A stretch of 64,000 nucleotides of DNA from Flavobacteriales bacterium. GTDB taxonomy: Bacteria; Bacteroidota; Bacteroidia; Flavobacteriales_F; PHOS-HE28. How positions within the stretch are numbered: the first letter of the stretch is position 1; each line of letters starts with the position of its first letter. A model generated the notes under the pieces. It searched no databases, was not told the origin of the DNA, and worked only from the letters and a program-made list of their open reading frames with translations. Shown piece after piece: positions 16,365 through 25,122 of the stretch. The translations under genes were made by a program, and so were the position numbers. The DNA is taken from contig CP065018.1 in assembly GCA_016700415.1 (NCBI GenBank), positions 992,001-1,056,000 of the forward strand, read 5' to 3'.

Positions 16365-17227
16365 ACTTCAGGCTGGACCACGTACCCTCCCGCAGCTCCA
16401 AGCCCCGGGAGGAAGGGCTGACGATGGTGATGGACAAAGGCTTGAGCTTGCGCCAGGCCGAGAACCTCATCGAAGGTGCCGGCCACCTGACCGACCTGGT
16501 GAAGCTCGGCTTCGGCACCAGCTTCGCCACCCCCAATTTGAAGGAGAAGATCGCGCTGTACCAGCGTGCGGACATCAAGGTCTACCTCGGGGGCACCCTG
16601 TTCGAGGCGTTCATCGCACGCGGACAGTTCGATGACTACCGGAGGCTATTGGCCGAGCTGAAATGCGATGCCGTGGAGGTGTCGGACGGGTCCATTGAGC
16701 TGAACCATGACGTGAAGTTGAAATACATCAACACTTTGGCGAAGGAGCTCATCGTGCTGAGCGAGGTGGGCAGCAAAGAGACGGGCATCCTCATCAGTCC
16801 GGCCAAGTGGGTACGGATGATGAATTCCGAACTGGACGCGGGCAGTTGGAAAGTGATCGCCGAGGCCCGTGAGAGCGGCACCGTGGGCATCTACCGTCCC
16901 AGCGGCCATGCACACACCACCTTGGTGAACAGGATCATGGCCAAAGTGCCCGGCCAGGACATCATCTGGGAGGCTCCGATCAAAAGCCAGCAGACGTGGT
17001 TCATCAAACAGGTGGGCGCGAACGTGAACTTGGGCAACGTTTCCCCGGACGAGGTGATCGCCTTGGAAGCGCTTCGGCTCGGCCTACGCGGCGACACTTT
17101 CTTTGAATACCTGCCGGGCGACATGGCGGAGAACCTGCGTCAGATAAAAACGGAGAAGCCTGATCATGCCGCGAAGGAAAAGACCAAGGAGGCAGAAAAG
17201 CCCAAAGCAAAAGCCAAGGTGAAATGA
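16361..17227 (+). CDS. Phosphosulfolactate synthase family protein (ComA-like)
   Basis: A 288-residue TIM-barrel protein matching the (2R)-phospho-3-sulfolactate synthase family, which adds sulfite to phosphoenolpyruvate, the first step of coenzyme M synthesis in methanogens. Hallmarks are DLVKLGFGTSF, VYLGGTLFEAF, DAVEVSDGSIEL, the EVGSKE strand and a C-terminal VNLGNVSPDEVIALEALRLGLRGDT. Coenzyme M is not expected here; in Bacteroidota the product may feed sulfonate metabolites, which is inference. A Lys/Glu/Ala-rich tail of about 30 residues follows. The start at 16361 overlaps the TPR stop (ATGA), and the rhodanese start overlaps its own stop. A longer upstream start would read through the TPR gene and is rejected. 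Confidence 0.87.
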   Translation: MNFRLDHVPSRSSKPREEGLTMVMDKGLSLRQAENLIEGAGHLTDLVKLGFGTSFATPNLKEKIALYQRADIKVYLGGTLFEAFIARGQFDDYRRLLAELKCDAVEVSDGSIELNHDVKLKYINTLAKELIVLSEVGSKETGILISPAKWVRMMNSELDAGSWKVIAEARESGTVGIYRPSGHAHTTLVNRIMAKVPGQDIIWEAPIKSQQTWFIKQVGANVNLGNVSPDEVIALEALRLGLRGDTFFEYLPGDMAENLRQIKTEKPDHAAKEKTKEAEKPKAKAKVK

Positions 17228-17541
17228 AGGAAGTGACGGCACCGGAGCTCAAGCGGATGCTCGATGTCGGTGAGCAATTCGAGCTGTACGACATCCGAGA
17301 GCCTTATGAGGTGGAAGTAGCCACCATCGGGGGGCGGTCGCTGCCCATGAGCCAATTAGTGGACCGCCTCGATGAGATCCCGAAGGATGTTCCCGTGGTG
17401 ATCCACTGCCGGAGCGGTTCCCGCAGTTGCGCGGTCATCGATGCGCTCTCCACGCGCTACGGCTTCGGCAATCTCATCAACCTGAGGGGCGGCATCCTCG
17501 CATGGCAGGCCGAAGTGGACCCGACTTTGGTCTGCGAATGA
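17224..17541 (+). CDS. Rhodanese-like sulfurtransferase
   Basis: A single-domain rhodanese of 105 residues. The active-site Cys is C62 in HCRSGSRS; the entry strand ELYDIREPYEV and the closing LRGGILAWQAEVDP are typical. Such proteins move sulfane sulfur between carriers, often making sulfite or thiosulfate chemistry possible. The ATG overlaps the stop of the ComA-like gene (ATGA), so the two are coupled. Because the ComA reaction consumes sulfite, a sulfur-handling partner is plausible but not proven. Confidence 0.92.
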   Translation: MKEVTAPELKRMLDVGEQFELYDIREPYEVEVATIGGRSLPMSQLVDRLDEIPKDVPVVIHCRSGSRSCAVIDALSTRYGFGNLINLRGGILAWQAEVDPTLVCE

Positions 17542-17580
17542 CCCCGTTCCACGTTTTTCATTCCCCATTTCTCATTCCCC

Positions 17581-18240
17581 ATGGAACTCCTCCTCTCCTT
17601 TTGGCATTTCATCACGCATCTCAACGAGACGCTTCCGGTTTTCATCAGCGACCATGGCAACATGGTGTACCTGCTGTTGTTCATGATCATCTTCATCGAG
17701 ACCGGCTTGGTGGTGATGCCCATCCTTCCCGGGGATTCGCTCTTGTTCGTGGCAGGCTCCTTGGCCGCGATCGGCTCGTTGAACATCTTCTATTTGCTGG
17801 GCCTGTTGATCGTAGCCGCGATCCTGGGTGATAACATCAACTACTGGGTAGGCCGGTACTTCGGGGAGCGGGTCACGGAATGGAAGCTCTTCGGAAAACG
17901 GTTGGTACGGGACAAGGATCTAGAGAAAACACACGGTTATTTCGAGAAATACGGGGTGCGCACCATCATCATCGCCCGCTTCGTGCCCATCGTGCGCACC
18001 ATCACTCCTTTTGTGGCGGGTGTGGGTAAGATGGACTATCGCAAGAAGTTCCTGCCCTACGACATCATGGGCGGCATACTGTGGATCGGCCTCCTGCTCT
18101 CGGCCGGCTTTATTTTCGGGCAGCATCCGTTCGTACAGAAGAACTACGAAGTGGTGATCCTGGGGATCGTGTTCATCTCCGTGCTCCCGATGATCATCGA
18201 GTTCGCCCGGATGCGGCTCGCGCCAAAGGCAGAGAGCTGA
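17581..18240 (+). CDS. DedA family membrane protein
   Basis: A 219-residue integral membrane protein of the DedA/SNARE-associated family. The hallmark segments are ETGLVVMPILPGDSLLFVAG, the loop GDNINYWVGRYFG, FEKYGVRTIIIARFVPIVRT and FVAGVGKMDYRKF-like text before a Gly/Trp helix. DedA proteins act as polyprenyl-phosphate or phospholipid flippases linked to proton gradients. The start follows the rhodanese gene by about 40 bp in the same direction, so it may belong to the same operon; function in that context is unknown. Confidence 0.93.
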   Translation: MELLLSFWHFITHLNETLPVFISDHGNMVYLLLFMIIFIETGLVVMPILPGDSLLFVAGSLAAIGSLNIFYLLGLLIVAAILGDNINYWVGRYFGERVTEWKLFGKRLVRDKDLEKTHGYFEKYGVRTIIIARFVPIVRTITPFVAGVGKMDYRKKFLPYDIMGGILWIGLLLSAGFIFGQHPFVQKNYEVVILGIVFISVLPMIIEFARMRLAPKAES

Positions 18241-18406
18241 GGTTGACGACCAGTGTTGGATCGGCCACAGACCGTGCTACGCCGAATCTGCTACGCCCAA
18301 GTGAGGGCGCAGTGGCGCAGAGAAATGCGAAGTAGTGCCTGATGAATGGCGATGGGTGATCAGTCGGCTGCCGACTGCCTGCTACCACTGCCAACTGCCA
18401 CCTCCG

Positions 18407-18414
18407 TACCTTGC
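18407..18414 (+). promoter_or_regulatory. -7-like box 4 bases before aroE
   Basis: TACCTTGC ends 4 bases before the aroE ATG, the same spacing as at several other genes here. The preceding 40 bases are made of short ACTGCC-type repeats, so the -33 part is unclear. Confidence 0.35.
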
Positions 18415-18418
18415 ACAT

Positions 18419-19180
18419 ATGCAGCGCTACGGCCTCATCGGGCGGAAACTGGGGCACAGCTTCAGCAAAGACCATTTCACGAAGGTCTTCGCCAAGGCCG
18501 GGTTGAAGGACCACTGCTACGACCTGTTCGAGCTTGCCGACATCTCGGAGTTCCCTGACCTATTGAAGAAAAAGCCGGACCTGCGCGGGCTGAACGTGAC
18601 CATTCCCTACAAAGAGGCGATCATCCCTCATCTGGACGAGCTCGACCCGCTGGCAGCCGCCGTGGGCGCGGTGAACACGATCGTGATCAAGGACGGCAAG
18701 ACCAAGGGTTATAACACCGATGTGGCCGGTTTCCGATCCTTGATCGGACCGATGACGGGCACCTTGACCGACCCCGGCAGCGACATTAAGGCCCGGGCCC
18801 TGGTGCTCGGCAGCGGAGGGGCCAGCCGCGCGGTGGCCTTTGTGCTGCGCGAGATGGGCATCCGCTTCCGCATCGTGAGCCGGAGCAGGGAGCGCGGCGA
18901 TCTTACTTGGGACCTGATCGACCCGACCGTGCTGCGGGTGTGCCGACTGATCATCAACACCACACCGTTGGGTATGCACCCCGAAGTGAAGGAAGCCCCG
19001 CCCCTGCCCTATTCCGCCTTGACCGCCAAACACGCGCTGATCGACCTGGTCTACAATCCGGTGGAAACAGTGTTCCTGCGCCACGGCGAAGCACATGGGG
19101 CGAAAACCATGGGCGGGCTGGGCATGCTGAAGGCGCAGGCCGAGGAGGCTTGGATAATCTGGCAGGAAGCGACAGCGTGA
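18419..19180 (+). CDS. aroE: Shikimate dehydrogenase
   Basis: A 253-residue enzyme reducing 3-dehydroshikimate to shikimate with NADPH in aromatic amino-acid synthesis. It shows the substrate motif GHSFSKDHF, catalytic K65 in NVTIPYKE, D101 in GYNTDVAGF, the nucleotide loop LGSGGASRAV and the C-terminal GLGMLKAQAEEAW. The ATG at 18419 was chosen over a longer in-frame start because the extension lies in repeat-like DNA and adds no family sequence. The later enzyme, shikimate kinase, is in the same window at 46404 but not linked to it. Confidence 0.94.
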   Translation: MQRYGLIGRKLGHSFSKDHFTKVFAKAGLKDHCYDLFELADISEFPDLLKKKPDLRGLNVTIPYKEAIIPHLDELDPLAAAVGAVNTIVIKDGKTKGYNTDVAGFRSLIGPMTGTLTDPGSDIKARALVLGSGGASRAVAFVLREMGIRFRIVSRSRERGDLTWDLIDPTVLRVCRLIINTTPLGMHPEVKEAPPLPYSALTAKHALIDLVYNPVETVFLRHGEAHGAKTMGGLGMLKAQAEEAWIIWQEATA

Positions 19181-19204
19181 GCGCTGAACTGTGTTCGGCA
19201 ATCA

Positions 19205-19714
19205 TCACGTAGTCTGATCCAATTCCCGCAGAAGGCCCTCCAAGTCCAGCCTCCGCGTGAACATGGTCAATCCGCCTTCGGCCTCGTGCGGCCATTGGTC
19301 GCGTGGCCGATCCCAGTACAGTTCCACCCCGTTGCCATCGGGGTCGTCCAAGTATAACGCCTCGGACACGCCATGGTCCGCCGCGCCCGTCAAAGGTTGG
19401 TCGGCCTCGTACAATCGGTGCAGGATGGCTGCCAGGTCGCGACGCGTAGGATAGACGATGGCGGTATGGAACAAGCCCACCGAACGCGGCGAAGCCGGGG
19501 GTGATCCTTTACTGTACCAAGTGTTCAGGCCGATGTGGTGGTGATAGCCCCCAGCGGAAATGAATGCAGCCTCCGTCCCGTAGCGCATCATCAGCTCAAA
19601 GCCGAGCAGTCCGCAGTAGAAGGCCAATGAGCGCTCCAAGTCCGCCACTTTCAAGTGTACGTGCCCGATATGGGTCTGTGCGGGGATGGTATAGTTGGTA
19701 CCCATTGCTGTCAC
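19205..19714 (-). CDS. VOC family protein (glyoxalase/dioxygenase-like)
   Basis: A protein of up to 169 residues with two vicinal-oxygen-chelate modules: IGHVHLKVADLERSLAFYCGLLGF, the metal-ligand region GGYHHHIGLNTW, then FHTAIVYPTRRDLAAIL and YLDDPDGNGVELYWDRP. The pattern HVHLKV...HHHIGL...NGVELYWD is typical of CatE-like proteins related to catechol 2,3-dioxygenase. Metal ligands appear present, but the substrate is unknown. The start is either a GTG at 19714 overlapping the mnmE stop or the ATG at 19705, which gives a more normal N-terminus. It is downstream of mnmE and likely co-transcribed. Confidence 0.88.
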   Translation of the reverse strand: MTAMGTNYTIPAQTHIGHVHLKVADLERSLAFYCGLLGFELMMRYGTEAAFISAGGYHHHIGLNTWYSKGSPPASPRSVGLFHTAIVYPTRRDLAAILHRLYEADQPLTGAADHGVSEALYLDDPDGNGVELYWDRPRDQWPHEAEGGLTMFTRRLDLEGLLRELDQTT

Positions 19715-21126
19715 TTCCCGATGCAGAACCGGGAAAATATGCTACCTAACAGATCGTCCACAGTGATCTGGCCGGTGATGGCACCGAGGTGATACTGCGC
19801 CTGCCGAAGGTCCGTGGCCAGCAGTTCCCCGCTGATGCCGTCCTCTACTCCCTTCTTCGCAGAGAGCAGTGCCGTCCGCGCGTTCGTCAAGGCTTCCACA
19901 TGGCGGGCGTTCGTTACCACGATGTCGCTTTCACCGGTGTTCAGCTTGCGCACGTGCTCCGTGAAGCGATCCTTCAGCTCCTCCAGCCCGGCCCCCTGTT
20001 TTGCGGAAATGTGCATCACCTCCTTCGCGTCCCTCACCTCCTTCACCTCCCTTCCCACCTTCTCCACCTTCACCTGTTCCACTGGAATAAGATCGGCCTT
20101 GTTCAGCACGGGAATGATCACCGGCCCTTCACCGACTTTCTTCCGGAGCATGTCGGCCTGGGTGCGGAAAGCGCCTTCGCTCAACGTCGCTGCGTCGCCC
20201 AAGAGCACCACGATGCTGGCCTCCGCAGCTTTCTTGTAACTGCGCTCGATGCCGAGTTTCTCCACTGTGTCCTGCGTTTGCCTGAGACCTGCCGTATCGA
20301 TGAAGCGGAACAACACGCCGCCGAGGCTGATGGTCTCCTCGACGGTGTCGCGGGTGGTGCCGGGCACGTCGCTCACGATGGCACGGTCCTCTTGCAGCAG
20401 TGCGTTCAGCAAGGTGCTCTTCCCGCTGTTCGGCGCGCCGACGATCGCCACGGGTACGCCCTGCTTCACCGCATTGCCGTACCGGAAGCTGCCGATCAGC
20501 CGGTCGCAGACGCTGACGATGCCGTCCAACAATTTGGTCAGCTCGGCACGGTCGGCGAACTGCACGTCCTCCTCCCCGAAGTCCAGCTCCAGCTCCACCA
20601 AGGCGCTGAGGCTGATGAGCTGCTCGCGAAGGCCTTCGATCTGCTGGCTGTATCCGCCGCGCAGTTGTTGCAGCGCGAGCTTGTGCGCGGCCTGTGAGCC
20701 GCTGGCGATAAGGTCCGCTACGGCCTCCGCTTGGCTGAGATCGAGCTTCTTGTTCAGGAAGGCCCGCTGGGTGAACTCGCCGGGTCGGGCCAAGCGCGCG
20801 CCTGCGGCCACCAAGGCTTCCAGCATGCGTTGCTGGATGTAGGGCGAACCATGCACGCTGATCTCCGCCACGTCCTCGCCGGTATAGCTGTGCGGCCCGG
20901 GGAACCACGTGAGCAGGCCCTCGTCCACCGCGCCCGCGGCATCGCGCAGCTTCACGAAGACGGCTTCGCGCGGTTCCGGCGTGAGCAGCATGGAGGGTGC
21001 AACGGCGTGCATCACCTGCTGGGTGTCCGGTCCGCTGACGCGCAGCACCGCGATGGCGCCCGTGCCCGGTGCCGTGCTCAATGCCGCGATGGTGTCCGGC
21101 TCGTACATGGTCGCAAAGGTGCGCAT
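19711..21126 (-). CDS. mnmE: tRNA modification GTPase MnmE
   Basis: A 471-residue GTPase that, with MnmG, makes the 5-carboxymethylaminomethyl group on wobble uridine-34 of tRNAs. It contains the N-terminal folate-binding domain (TIAALSTAPGTGAIAVLRVSG), helices around QLRGGYSQQI, the G1 loop GAPNSGKSTLL, G3 DTAGLRQ, G4 NKAD, and the C-terminal CIGK motif carrying the essential Cys. The start may be the ATG at 21108 (MYEPDTIAALS). Between G4 and the SAK motif the chain carries an unusual repetitive Val/Lys/Glu stretch (QVKVEKVGREVKEVRDAKEV) encoded by purine-rich repeats. Confidence 0.95.
   Translation of the reverse strand: MRTFATMYEPDTIAALSTAPGTGAIAVLRVSGPDTQQVMHAVAPSMLLTPEPREAVFVKLRDAAGAVDEGLLTWFPGPHSYTGEDVAEISVHGSPYIQQRMLEALVAAGARLARPGEFTQRAFLNKKLDLSQAEAVADLIASGSQAAHKLALQQLRGGYSQQIEGLREQLISLSALVELELDFGEEDVQFADRAELTKLLDGIVSVCDRLIGSFRYGNAVKQGVPVAIVGAPNSGKSTLLNALLQEDRAIVSDVPGTTRDTVEETISLGGVLFRFIDTAGLRQTQDTVEKLGIERSYKKAAEASIVVLLGDAATLSEGAFRTQADMLRKKVGEGPVIIPVLNKADLIPVEQVKVEKVGREVKEVRDAKEVMHISAKQGAGLEELKDRFTEHVRKLNTGESDIVVTNARHVEALTNARTALLSAKKGVEDGISGELLATDLRQAQYHLGAITGQITVDDLLGSIFSRFCIGK
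20017..20075 (-). repeat. Purine-rich minisatellite inside mnmE
   Basis: On the coding strand this reads as imperfect units of GGTGAAG/GGAGGTGA and encodes the Val-Lys-Glu repeat of MnmE in frame. A similar GGAGGT-rich stretch lies inside the czcA-tolC fusion at 52421-52482. Confidence 0.65.
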
Positions 21127-21137
21127 GGGGAGAGGAT

Positions 21138-21229
21138 CGTCTCCCCTCCTTCCTAAAAGGAGGGGTTGGGGGTGGTCCGCTCAAGGAATGCACCACCCCT
21201 GCCCCTCCTTGAAAAAAGGAGGGGAAAAC
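21138..21229. repeat. Intergenic CCCCTCC/GGAGGGG repeat, copy 1
   Basis: Two hairpins in tandem: a 43-bp part (21138-21180) with CCCCTCCTT..AAGGAGGGG, and a second part (21184-21229) with CCCCTCCTTG and a matching AAGGAGGGG. The 43-bp part recurs without change at 30335-30377, and the second part, nearly unchanged, at 30240-30283. It lies between the divergent mnmE and NDH-2 genes. Confidence 0.85.
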
Positions 21230-21289
21230 TCAGGAGTCCTGACGAACCTCAGCGGCACATCGGTGTTGACTGAACAACTTTGTTCTAGG

Positions 21290-22630
21290 ATGTCCACGCC
21301 AGACCGTGCTGCCTTTGATGCCCTTGATTTTCCCACCGTGGTGGTGGTGGGCGGCGGATTCGCCGGCTTGGAGATGATCCATCGCCTTGCCGGCAAGCCC
21401 TACAAAGTGATCTTGCTGGACAAGAACAACTACCACTGTTTCCAACCGCTCCTCTACCAAGTTGCCACCGGCAGCTTAGGTGCGGACAGCATCGCGCACC
21501 CGTTCCGCCGCACCGTGGGCCCCATGTCCAACGTGATCTACCGCATGGGCGAAGTACTTCGTGTGGTGCCCGAAGGGAACCACGTGGAAACCGACCATGG
21601 CCATGTACACTACGATCACTTGATCCTCGCTACCGGCACGGTCACCAACTTCTTCGGCAACCGGCAGATCGCAGAGGAGGCCATGCAGCTGAAGAGCATC
21701 AACCAGGCATTGGACATCCGGAGCGACTTTCTTCAGGACTTCGAGGCCGCACTGTACTTAGAGGATGAGCATAAGCAGCGGCAACGGCTCAACTTCGTGA
21801 TCGTGGGCGGCGGCCCTTCCGGCGTGGAACTGGCGGGTGCCTTGGCGGAGATCCGCAAGACCATCGTGAAGCACGAATACCGGGAGATGCACAACGAACG
21901 GATGCAGATCCACCTCGTCGACTCCAATCATACCGTGCTGGGCAGCTTCTCTCCCAAGGCCCAGCAGTTGGCGCTGAAGTACCTGAAGAAATTAGGCGTG
22001 AACGTCATCTTCGGGCAGCAGGTCACCGACTATGACGGTGAAACCCTCACCTTCAAGGACGGCACCACCATGGACACCAACACGGTGATCTGGACCGCCG
22101 GCGTGAAGGGGCGGCCCATCCCCGGCATCGAGGGCTCCGTTGAAGAACGTTCCGGCCGCTACAGGGTGGATGCGTTCAACCGGGTGGTGGGCACCAAGAA
22201 TGTTTACGCCCTCGGCGATATCGCGCAGAACACCGCTGATCCCCAATGGCCAAAAGGGCACCCGCAGATCGCACCCGTGGCCATTCAACAGGCCAAGAAC
22301 CTGGCGAAGAACCTGGGTCAAAAAAGTGCTGTGGAATGGAAGCCTTTCGGTTACCGCGACAAGGGATCCATGGCCACGATCGGGCGCTACAAGGCCGTGG
22401 TGGACATCGGGAAACTCCATTTCGGAGGCCCCTTCGCGTGGTTCATGTGGCTCTTCGTCCACCTGATGAGCCTCGTGGGCTTCCGCAGCCGTGTGATGGT
22501 GCTGACGAACTGGGCGTGGAAATACCTGAGCTGGAAGAATACCATCCGGTTGATCATCCGGCCTTTTGTGCGGAAGGTCTCCGTGGAACAGGTGGCCAGT
22601 GAATTGGACACTGAGGGGCAGAGGCGCTGA
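21290..22630 (+). CDS. Type II NADH dehydrogenase (NDH-2 family)
   Basis: A 446-residue flavoprotein that passes electrons from NADH to quinone without pumping protons. The FAD site is VVVVGGGFAGLEMIHRL, the NADH site IVGGGPSGVELAGALAE, and the loop WTAGVKG and ALGDIAQ are family hallmarks. A C-terminal amphipathic segment (FVHLMSLVGFRSRVMVLTNW) should anchor it to the inner membrane. The ATG at 21290 gives the normal NDH-2 N-terminus; an upstream frame extension reads through a repeat element and the shadow of mnmE. Confidence 0.93.
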   Translation: MSTPDRAAFDALDFPTVVVVGGGFAGLEMIHRLAGKPYKVILLDKNNYHCFQPLLYQVATGSLGADSIAHPFRRTVGPMSNVIYRMGEVLRVVPEGNHVETDHGHVHYDHLILATGTVTNFFGNRQIAEEAMQLKSINQALDIRSDFLQDFEAALYLEDEHKQRQRLNFVIVGGGPSGVELAGALAEIRKTIVKHEYREMHNERMQIHLVDSNHTVLGSFSPKAQQLALKYLKKLGVNVIFGQQVTDYDGETLTFKDGTTMDTNTVIWTAGVKGRPIPGIEGSVEERSGRYRVDAFNRVVGTKNVYALGDIAQNTADPQWPKGHPQIAPVAIQQAKNLAKNLGQKSAVEWKPFGYRDKGSMATIGRYKAVVDIGKLHFGGPFAWFMWLFVHLMSLVGFRSRVMVLTNWAWKYLSWKNTIRLIIRPFVRKVSVEQVASELDTEGQRR

Positions 22631-22734
22631 GAAATCCCAATTGGGCGCAGTGATCGGTGCCGCCAACTGCCATCTGCCGCTGCTGCTGACTGCCATCTCC
22701 CACTGCCGACTTCTTCAGCCGACTAAGAACGCAA

Positions 22735-22742
22735 TAGTTTCG
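22735..22742 (+). promoter_or_regulatory. -7 box of the MFS gene
   Basis: TAGTTTCG ends 7 bases before the ATG at 22750, implying a very short or absent leader. Confidence 0.4.
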
Positions 22743-22749
22743 CGCCCCC

Positions 22750-23946
22750 ATGGACCGCAAGCTGTACATCCTCTACCTCACGGTCTTCATCGACCTGTTA
22801 GGTTTTGGCATCGTGATCCCCATCCTGCCGATCTACGCCACGGAGCTTGGCGCGTCGTCGTTCACGGTGGGCCTCATCATGGCGGTCTATGCGCTGATGA
22901 ACTTCATCTTTTCGCCGTTCTGGGGCAGCCTGAGCGACAAGCACGGACGCAAACCGGTGATCGCCGGCACGGTGTTCATCACCGCCATGGCCTTTCTGCT
23001 GCTGGCGAATGCGCATACGATCGCGGTATTGCTAGTAGCCCGCGCGCTGGCCGGGATCGGCTCCGCGAACATCGCCACCTCGCAGGCTTACATCACGGAC
23101 GTCACCCCGCGGGAGAACCGTGCCAAGGCCCTGGGCATGATCGGTGCGGCTTTCGGGCTGGGCTTCATCTTCGGCCCGCCCGTGGGCGGCTTCATCAAGC
23201 AGCACTATGGGATGGACGCGGTGGGCTATGCCGCCATGTGCCTCAGTTTGGTCAATTTCGCACTGGTGGTGGCCTTTTTGCCGGAAAGCCACCCCGAGCC
23301 CGACAGCACGCACAAAGTGCAGATGAAACCCGTGACACAGACGATCAAGGCGTTGGCCAACCCGCGCTACCGCGATCTCTTTCTCACCAGCTTCATCTAC
23401 ATCACGGCCTTCAGCATGATGACGATCACGGTGGCCTTGCTCTGGGAGCAGCACTACGGCCTGAACGAGGCGCACATCGGCTACATGTTCGCCTTCATCG
23501 GCTTCAGCTCGGCTATCGTGCAGGGCGGCCTGGTGGGCATGCTGGCACGGAAGTTCGGTGAGCAGAAACTGATGGTCTATGGCTGCATCCTGATGGGTCT
23601 GGGCCTGCTGGGCATCCCCTTCGTGCCGACGGGCCATTTCTTCCCGTGGGCACTGATCCCCATGGTATTGCTGGCGGGCGCCAACGGCCTCATGATGCCG
23701 AGCATCTCCTCCCTGCTGAGCAGCTTGGCCAGCGGCAAGGAACAAGGTCAGGTGCTGGGGATGAACCAGAGCTTCGGCTCCTTGGCACGCATCGCAGGCC
23801 CCTTGTTGGGCGGGGCGCTCTATGGGCTGCACTTCACTGCCCCGTACATCGGCGGAGCGGTGCTAATGGTGGGCGCACTGCTCTTCGTGCTGGCGTTCCA
23901 GCGGGTGGGGCGCAGGCAGACGGCGGTGGATCAGCAGATGGGATGA
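22750..23946 (+). CDS. MFS exporter (TetA-like subfamily)
   Basis: A 398-residue, 12-helix major facilitator. The first helix DLLGFGIVIPILPIYATELGAS and the loop motif FSPFWGSLSDKHGRKPVI (motif A) place it with TetA-like drug:H+ antiporters; helix 5 has the GFIFGPPVGGFI motif C typical of exporters. Many housekeeping relatives exist, so drug or tetracycline export is not implied. It is a single gene following NDH-2 across a 119-bp space with short ACTGCC repeats. Confidence 0.9.
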   Translation: MDRKLYILYLTVFIDLLGFGIVIPILPIYATELGASSFTVGLIMAVYALMNFIFSPFWGSLSDKHGRKPVIAGTVFITAMAFLLLANAHTIAVLLVARALAGIGSANIATSQAYITDVTPRENRAKALGMIGAAFGLGFIFGPPVGGFIKQHYGMDAVGYAAMCLSLVNFALVVAFLPESHPEPDSTHKVQMKPVTQTIKALANPRYRDLFLTSFIYITAFSMMTITVALLWEQHYGLNEAHIGYMFAFIGFSSAIVQGGLVGMLARKFGEQKLMVYGCILMGLGLLGIPFVPTGHFFPWALIPMVLLAGANGLMMPSISSLLSSLASGKEQGQVLGMNQSFGSLARIAGPLLGGALYGLHFTAPYIGGAVLMVGALLFVLAFQRVGRRQTAVDQQMG

Positions 23947-23995
23947 CGGGCTGATAGCCGATCGGCCGATCCCAGAAAGTTTCCTCGCGCATCAG

Positions 23996-24003
23996 TAGTT
24001 TCG
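23996..24003 (+). promoter_or_regulatory. -7 box of sucD
   Basis: TAGTTTCG lies 32 bases before the sucD ATG. Confidence 0.45.
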
Positions 24004-24035
24004 CGGCCCTATCATCGCAAAAAGCAGAACGGAAC

Positions 24036-24908
24036 ATGAGCGTACTCGTCAACAAGCAGAGCAAGGTGATCGTCCAAGGCTTCACCGGCAGTGAAGGCAC
24101 CTTCCACGCCACGCAGATGATCGAGTATGGCACCAACGTGGTGGGCGGCGTCACCCCCGGCAAGGGCGGGCAGAAGCATTTGGACAAGCCCGTGTTCGAG
24201 ACGGTAAGCGAAGCGGTGAAGGCCACCGCTGCCGACGTCAGCATCATCTTCGTTCCGCCACCGTTCGCCGCGGACGCTATCATGGAGGCCGCCGAGGCCG
24301 GCATCAAGGTGATCGTCTGCATCACCGAGGGCATCCCCGTGAAGGACATGGTGATGGCCCGCGAGTACATCAAGGGCAAGGATTGCACGCTGATCGGGCC
24401 CAACTGCCCCGGCGTCATCACGGCCGACGAATGCAAAGTGGGCATCATGCCCGGCTTCGTCTTCAAGAAAGGCAAGATCGGTATCGTCTCCAAGAGCGGC
24501 ACGCTCACCTATGAGGCCGCAGACCAAGTGGTGAAGGCCGGCTTAGGGATCAGCACCGCCATCGGCATCGGTGGCGACCCGATCATCGGCACCACGACGC
24601 TGGAGGCCGTGCAGCTCTTCGCGAACGACAAGGACACCGAGGCCATCGTGATGATCGGCGAGATCGGTGGTGACCTCGAGATCCGCGCGGCGCACTGGAT
24701 CAAGGCCAACTGCAAGAAGCCCGTCGCGGGCTTCATCGCCGGTGAGACCGCTCCCGCAGGGCGCACCATGGGCCATGCCGGCGCCATCGTAAGCGGTGCC
24801 GACGAAAGCGCCGCCGCCAAGAAGAAGGTGATGCGCGAATGCGGCATCCACGTGGTAGACAGCCCGGCTACGATCGGTGCTAAGGTGAAGGAGGTGCTTG
24901 GTCGGTAG
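24036..24908 (+). CDS. sucD: Succinate-CoA ligase, alpha subunit
   Basis: A 290-residue subunit that, with SucC, converts succinyl-CoA to succinate with ATP or GTP formation in the TCA cycle. The CoA-binding Rossmann domain shows VIVQGFTGSEGTFHATQMI and GGVTPGKGG; the phosphorylated His is H247 in GRTMGHAGAIVSG. Length is exactly typical. The beta subunit gene is not beside it, which is common in Bacteroidota. It has its own -7 box. Confidence 0.96.
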   Translation: MSVLVNKQSKVIVQGFTGSEGTFHATQMIEYGTNVVGGVTPGKGGQKHLDKPVFETVSEAVKATAADVSIIFVPPPFAADAIMEAAEAGIKVIVCITEGIPVKDMVMAREYIKGKDCTLIGPNCPGVITADECKVGIMPGFVFKKGKIGIVSKSGTLTYEAADQVVKAGLGISTAIGIGGDPIIGTTTLEAVQLFANDKDTEAIVMIGEIGGDLEIRAAHWIKANCKKPVAGFIAGETAPAGRTMGHAGAIVSGADESAAAKKKVMRECGIHVVDSPATIGAKVKEVLGR

Positions 24909-24921
24909 TTGTCAGTTGTTG

Positions 24922-24939
24922 GTCCGATAAGTATCGGAC
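24922..24939. repeat. Perfect palindrome GTCCGATA-AG-TATCGGAC
   Basis: Eight-base arms around AG, flanked on both sides by GTCAGTTGT-like direct repeats, 13 bases after sucD. The same arms recur at 27321-27338. It may act as a terminator-like hairpin, though no T-run follows. Confidence 0.7.
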
Positions 24940-25122
24940 GTCAGTTGTCAGGCGCGGCCGCGATTTGGCCACGACGCTGCTGTGTATTGCAATGCAACCA
25001 CGGCCGGACACGTCATGCCAACACTGATCAGGCTCACTCACGCGAACAGGATAAGGCTCACGGTCCCGAAACGGAAACGTTACTGAAGCACTAACGCCGC
25101 ACGAACGCCCGCGCGGCGTTCA

